Source: Ulva prolifera
Lineage: Eukaryota > Chlorophyta > Ulvophyceae > Ulvales > Ulvaceae
Direction: 5' to 3'
Length of the DNA stretch: 64,000 nt
Assembly: GCA_023078555.1 (NCBI GenBank)
Contig: CM041199.1
Coordinates: 3,468,513-3,532,512 of the forward strand
The position numbers and the translations under genes are program-made. Below the pieces are notes generated by a model. The model worked only from the letters and a program-made list of their open reading frames with translations. It was not told the DNA's origin and did no database searches. Each line of letters begins with the position of its first letter. Within the stretch, counting starts at the first letter, position 1. Of this stretch, positions 58,906-64,000 are shown one piece after another.

Positions 58906-59892
58906 CTGCATGCATGGGTGCCATGCGTTGAAGGCGGGGGCAGTTCTTGCGAGGCCCGGCCTACCTCTGGCATGGGGCACTGAGGGGGAAGGGAGCCCTC
59001 CCTACTAGGGAAGGGAGCCCCCCCTACTAGTAGGGCCCCGGAGGAAGGGCGCCACCTAAGAGAGATGCACGGCATGAGTTCAGGTCCATGTGAGGACCTG
59101 TTGGGGGGCTGTGTGGAGGTGCATCAAGGCTGGCCGTGTGGATGCGACCGCAAGAATGGATATGTGTCTGGCTGGTGTGTTTGATGGTGACGTACAGGTT
59201 TGACGGTGTCAGCCTCCATTGGACTTTGATCCAAGAGCTTGGCCGGGGGCCGGGAATTCTGTCGGTTTAGCCTGAGGATGTCGAACTGCGGACCTGTGTT
59301 GCAACGTTGCTCTGTGTCTTTTGTATGAGGGCACAGGCGGAGATGTGGAGGGACTCCCGGATGTGGAGGGATGTGGAGGCAGGCACCCTGACTAATTATT
59401 ATTTTATAAAACGCATCGCAATTGACTTGGGACCACCACCAACCCAGCCTGCGTCTGTTTTGCATCAACAGAGTGAGCTATAGCGAGGCAGGTGCCACAT
59501 GGGTGTTTCCTTGCAGCTGTGCTTGTGTTGGAGAGGCAAGGTCAGGATTGCGTGCCGGCCATGCGTAGCAACACTGAGCAACAGACAACCGACCATGTCG
59601 ATGGTGCACATGGTGCACATGGTGCTGTACACAACTGCATGCATTATCACATTATCATCCTGCTAGAGGCAGCTGATTTGATTCAATGGTAATATCGGAA
59701 ACGCATAGACATCCGCCTTTCTAGACGTACCGGATGCTGGTGATGTTGTGCCTTTCTTTGTTGATGCTTTGTGGCAATCCAGTGATATGGCCGCTGTACC
59801 ACTGGATTGCCACATGCTTTCTGTGCCTGGCTGTTCAGTGTAAACCAGAGAGTGCAGCAGTGCTTCAAGAAACCTGGCACACTGATGCAATG
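58906..59892. other. Upstream of known PPR exons; no gene supported
   Basis: The 5' part of the PPR-cyclin gene should lie here or further right, but no frame shows PPR features. There is a short duplicated GGGAGCC[CT]CCCTACTAG motif near 58995-59030 and a hairpin word at 59775-59815. Confidence 0.35.
59774..59818. repeat. Hairpin word, TGTGGCAATCCAGTG arms
   Basis: TGTGGCAATCCAGTG and CACTGGATTGCCACA enclose ATATGGCCGCTGTAC. This is the most perfect member of a small family also seen near 43.5, 49.35, 50.5 and 51.65 kb. Confidence 0.8.
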
Positions 59893-60157
59893 TGATACAA
59901 GGACAAAGCAAGCAAGGCAGGTAGCACCGCGAGCAGCAACCAGGGGAACCGTACACCACGCAACAAGCCACACGAAGCAAGCCGCGGGTGTGCAGCAGCA
60001 CACCCGCGCCGGCCACAGCCACACAGCCACACAGCCACACACCCACACACCCACAAGCGCTTTTGGTGTGCGCTTCGTGTGGCTTGCTACGTGGTGTGCG
60101 GTTCCCCTGGTTCTTGCTTGCGGTGCTACCTGCCTCGCTGCCTTTGTCCTTGTAACA
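59893..60157. mobile_element. Foldback element with inverted arms of about 85 bp
   Basis: The left arm, from ACAAGGACAAAGCAAGC, is repeated inverted in the right arm, ending CTGCCTTTGTCCTTGT. The arms share GGCAGGTAGCACCGC and AACCAGGGGAACCG with a few mismatches. The centre is CACACAGCCACACAGCC-rich and contains a second palindrome (CGGGTGTGCAGCAGCACACCCG). The arm is the same family as the elements at 51.0 and 54.6 kb. CTGATGCAATGTG occurs on both sides (59880 and 60221). No coding capacity. Confidence 0.75.
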
Positions 60158-61068
60158 CACACCCACACACCCACAAGCATCACACCCAGCATCACCCCCC
60201 TGCACATTGCATCAGGACCCTGATGCAATGTGGCATCACATGCTGGTCCTGCTCCTGGACTTCGGAGTTGTCAATGTTCCTGTGGATAAGGCTATGTGAT
60301 GTATGTAGTCATGCATGAATGATACAGCTGCGTGTTTGCACCAGAGTGACAGTTATGTGCTCAGCAGCATCCAAGACACCTTCTGACCGGCTCCGGATGC
60401 AGCAGTAAGCCACAGGCTGTCATTGCCTGGATAGCTTGTGTGAACGCACAGGATGGTAGGAGTTGCTAGCTGTGGCACTCGCCGTGACTGCATGTCAGAT
60501 CAAGCTCCAATCACGCTCTGAACAAAGCCTAGCAGAGCACTGCAGAGGCGGCAGCTGGCCAGAGCACACCAAAGCAGGCACCACAGCCTTGGAAAACACC
60601 CAACAGACCTACTGCGTGAGGCGTGTCTGTGTCTGCAGCTTCTGCCTGATCGTCATCACGTCCGAATGGCCTGAGAAATGAAGGGAACTAAAAAGCAGTT
60701 AGAGTGGCGCATCAGCGGACGGAGTCGGAGTCGCCCGTGCGGTTTAGGCACAGTTTAGGCACAGGCACGGGACCAGGGCAGAGACATTGCAACAGCATTG
60801 TGTGAGATGCAAGGACCTAGAGCACACGATCGCAAACGTAAGCGCAGGGGCGAAGGGAGGCAGAGACGAAGGGAGGCAGAGAGGCTGAGGGGCAGAGCGA
60901 GTGTGGTGTCCCCAGCGCACCCCAGATGGTGATATGCCCCACATGCCGCCCCGCATGTGCACGGTGGTGCAGCAGCTGTTGGATGCAGCAGCTGTCAACG
61001 CCAGGCTGGCCATGCACAAGTCACATGAATTCATTTGAAGCAGCACCCATGTGGTGATGTGACGGAAA

Positions 61069-61091
61069 GGGGGGGGGGGGGGGGGGGGGGG
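61069..61091. repeat. 23-base G-run
   Basis: Intergenic; no exon adjoins it that I can recognise. Confidence 0.85.
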
Positions 61092-62424
61092 CACGGGTAT
61101 GCCTGGCCTGGCATCTCTGACTCCTGCGGCGGCGCAGAGGCCGTTCTTGGGAGAGTCGAATTGAAACCCTGGCCTCACTCCATAACAACCCCAATTACAT
61201 CGTCACAAACCCAATTACATTGCCACGGTAACACATCACCACCAAGGTACATCAACACTGGCCTCAAACACAATGGCAGTCCAATCCACATCAGCAACCC
61301 CGGCGTTTATATGTCATATGTGGCAACATTGGAATTCTCCCAAACTATAAATATAGTCATGCATGATAATGCAGATACATGGTCATGAGGCCACAGGGGT
61401 CACCATGTGGCAGTCTAACATGTGGCAGTCTAACACGCTGGTTTTGCTGCTCATTGGGTGCCATCCAACTGTCAAACTGTCACTGCACCGTTGCAGTGGA
61501 ACTGTGGTGCTGACAGTCTGTTGGCATCACCGTGAATTCGGGGTTTCACACATCACTGTGCACCATCACTACATATTGCATCATGGTGGTTCTGTGCATG
61601 TGGCTACAGAGGGCAATAGCTACCATGGGCTAGCCTGTGATATCATGAAAGACTGGCATACGCGTGCACCAGCTGGGGTTTGATAGCCACACGCTATCCG
61701 TGTGGCCTGCGCATGCGGTGCTACCGTAGGTGTCCTGCCTCTTTGGCTATTTTCTTGTAATACAACGCAATCAGCCACAGACTGTGAACGTTCCAGGTAG
61801 CTGGGTCCCTAGGCTGGGGTGCAGACGGCTTGCAGGCTCATGTACTTACATGACAAAGCTGTGCAGGTGTCTTGACGTAGTGTGGCAATTCGATGCAGTG
61901 GTGAGGCCGAAGGTCAGGCTGGAACGTTACATATCACTGGAGCTTAGCACGTTGAAAATTCAGTGAGGATTCGAGGCATAGCATCGGAGTGGTCATAGTG
62001 TTTGAGCTCGCCGCTGCATGCATGCGCAGTGTGTTGAGAAGCTCTTGGGGGACATTGGTTTGTGAAGCATGCATGCAGACGTCCAGGGGAGCATATGCCA
62101 GGCCGACAAACTGTGCAGCAGCTGTGTGCCAGACCAAACCACAGCAAGTAGTGCCCTTCAGGAGCGCCCTTCACTCCTGAAAAGGGGTGTAACAACAGCA
62201 CGGTGGAGGGCACCGCGTATGCCGCTGAGGCGGAGTTGTCAATGTCGTTGCCAGGACGCGGCTCGGTAGATTCAGGTTGACTTTGAAAGCAGGGTCCGCG
62301 CAGGATCATGCACACAGACTGCAGAGACCACAGACTGTATACGTGTATACATACACGCGTGTATACATACACGGACACCACTGTATAATACACTGGCAGA
62401 GGTGGCGGGCGTGCGCACAGCACA

Positions 62425-62456
62425 GATCTAGACAACATTTAAATGTTGTCTAGATC
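62425..62456. repeat. 32-bp perfect palindrome
   Basis: GATCTAGACAACATTT followed by its exact reverse complement, no loop. A third half-copy, TCTAGACAACATTTGCGGTA, begins 13 bases further right. Confidence 0.95.
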
Positions 62457-63227
62457 AATTGCGGTATAGTCTAGACAACATTTGCGGTATGTACGTTTGT
62501 GCATCATGTGTGCAGCGGACCGGCGATAATGCAATCATACTAGAGTGTAGTTCTGAGCGTTGCACAGCTCTAGATCTGCTGCAGAGTACATGCAGCCTTG
62601 AAGCTGAGACGGCACATGCCGCTGCAATGACCCGGCAACACATGTGCATGCAACACATGTACATGCAGCCTCGCTCCAGTCAAGTATGCAACGGTGTAGA
62701 CGCTCTGGCCATTGGCCGCTCTGGCCAGTGGCCAACGTATTACGTGTGTTTGATTCTCCCGTTCACTCTTTTGTAACACTTGTGTGTGATTGCATCCACG
62801 GTAACGGCGCACCCGCGGGGGTCCCATGGCCAGCGGCTTGTTGCCTTCACGCTGTCGACCCGAAGGAGCAACCGTCGTGCTTGGTTCGCAATGTACGAGG
62901 TATGCGATAGTGATCCAGCTAGCGAGCGATCGACTGATCTCTTTAGGCACGTCGGTAACACAGCCTGAGGCTGCTGCCCGTACGGAGAGCTGGAAGGGTA
63001 CAGAATTCTTCGTTCGAAGGGGTAAAGAGAGGGCGACGTACTTTAAAGTCATTATCAGTGTGTACCTGATTACCAGCTACAGCTTACTATAGTAATCTTG
63101 AATGACTGGACGACCTGACCCCGGAGTTGGGTGCCCGTGTGGCTGTGCTGTGCGTAAGTGGCCACGTGTGGCCAGCACAGCATGCATGCAGCCCCCCTCG
63201 AGCGCTGTGATACATGTACAAATGCGT

Positions 63228-63277
63228 GCATGAGATTCGGTTTCGGTGTTTGTTTTCTCCCGTTCACTCTTTTGTAA
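63228..63277 (+). repeat. Dispersed repeat copy, ATTCGGTTTCGGTGTTTGT ... TTTTGTAA
   Basis: Nearly identical to 56205-56254 over about 45 bases. Downstream, about 63500-63575, lies an inverted, more diverged copy (GAACACAAACACCAATACCA), so the pair could form a long stem. Confidence 0.7.
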
Positions 63278-63575
63278 TCACAAATGCGTGCATGAGCTTG
63301 CATCACACGTGAGAACATGACATGCGCACGTCCGTGCAGCAGTTACCATCAGAGCTCTGCAGAGAAGCATCGCAGACATGGAGAACATGCCGTGCATGTA
63401 TGGTAGATTAGTCTTTGAGTAAATACACACTGCTTCTACTGCTGGGCGCCGTCTCGAGATATCTGGAAAGAGCACAGCAGCTGTGCCGTGCTTTGGAAGA
63501 ACACACGGAAGAACACAAACAAGAGCGAACGGAAGAACACAAACACCAATACCAAATCTCATCCGAATCAACAGC

Positions 63576-63610
63576 AACACACACACACACACACACACAT
63601 ACACACACGA
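63576..63610. repeat. CA microsatellite
   Basis: Eleven or so CA units with one interruption, directly after the inverted dispersed-repeat copy. Confidence 0.9.
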
Positions 63611-64000
63611 ACAAACTACAATCGGAACAAACTACAATCGCGCCCACACCTCAGTCCGGCAGGATGCCTGGGAGGGACGTGTGACGTGGCAGATGTGATG
63701 GTCAGTCAGACCATGCTCTCACTCTGGGCCTGCCTAGGAGCTGGCTATATATCCTCAGGATTAATTATGCCTAAGCAGCTTCAGCTGCAGCAGGTGGCTG
63801 CTGCCTGCTTTGCCAGGGCCCTGGCGACGCACCGGCACTAGATAACTATACACACATGCTGACACACATCACAACTATGCTTACACATACGACGAGTCAC
63901 CACAGCCCGCTACAATCGGGATCTTAAGATCCCTTGCCTAGGAGGACCAGGAATCCTGCAGGAATTCTGGGGCAGTGGACTTGCACTCCTCATCCACTCC

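Larger units (their letters stand above)
60158..64000. other. Repeat-rich end, no gene supported
   Basis: Contains a G-run at 61069-61091, a decayed foldback arm near 61720-61765, a perfect palindrome at 62425-62456, dispersed-repeat copies and a CA microsatellite. Short open frames near 62.8-63.1 kb exist on both strands but carry no recognisable domain. The plus-strand end near 63.75-63.84 kb (MPKQLQLQQVAAACFARALA) could be a terminal exon of an unseen gene. Confidence 0.35.

Overview
The window is nuclear DNA of a green alga (Chlorophyta). Supporting signs are genes split into many GC-rich exons with donors that mostly begin GTGC and acceptors that mostly end TGCAG, the chlorophyte poly(A) signal TGTAA after several genes, a plant-type clathrin heavy chain, an IRE1 ending in CCCH zinc fingers, and a PPR protein carrying SMR-like and cyclin domains, an architecture I know only from green algae. 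I cannot name the genus.

Layout. A small possible secreted-protein gene lies at 0.5-0.9 kb (minus). The clathrin heavy chain gene fills 3.4-16.6 kb (minus); I could rebuild all 22 exons, in phase, to 1718 residues. An unrecognised plus-strand gene may start head-to-head with it at 17.0 kb. A histidine acid phosphatase of the lysophosphatidic-acid phosphatase (ACP6) type runs 19.1-23.0 kb (plus). A B-box zinc-finger exon lies at 25.5 kb (plus), followed by about 5 kb without a recognisable gene. LSM5 (31.2 kb, plus, one exon) and IRE1 (32.6-39.5 kb, plus, eight exons, 1227 residues) follow. A small acidic protein with a signal peptide and hydrophobic tail lies at 41.0-41.4 kb (minus). From 44.7 to 58.9 kb (minus) lies a PPR-SMR-cyclin gene. 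One stretch of about 7.5 kb between its recognised exons holds hairpins, short mobile elements and possible coding islands on the other strand. The last 5 kb is repeat-rich with no gene I can support.

The genes are unrelated housekeeping and regulatory functions: vesicle coat, lipid phosphate hydrolysis, mRNA decay and splicing, ER stress signalling, and probable organelle RNA handling. There is no operon-like logic.

The most interesting points are the IRE1-zinc-finger fusion, the PPR-SMR-cyclin protein with two probable GC-AG introns, long G-runs that all lie on the given strand and often touch splice sites, a shift in base composition along the genes, and several families of palindromes and short non-autonomous elements in the 43-64 kb part. 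No CRISPR, rRNA, convincing tRNA, or virus-like or LTR element was seen.
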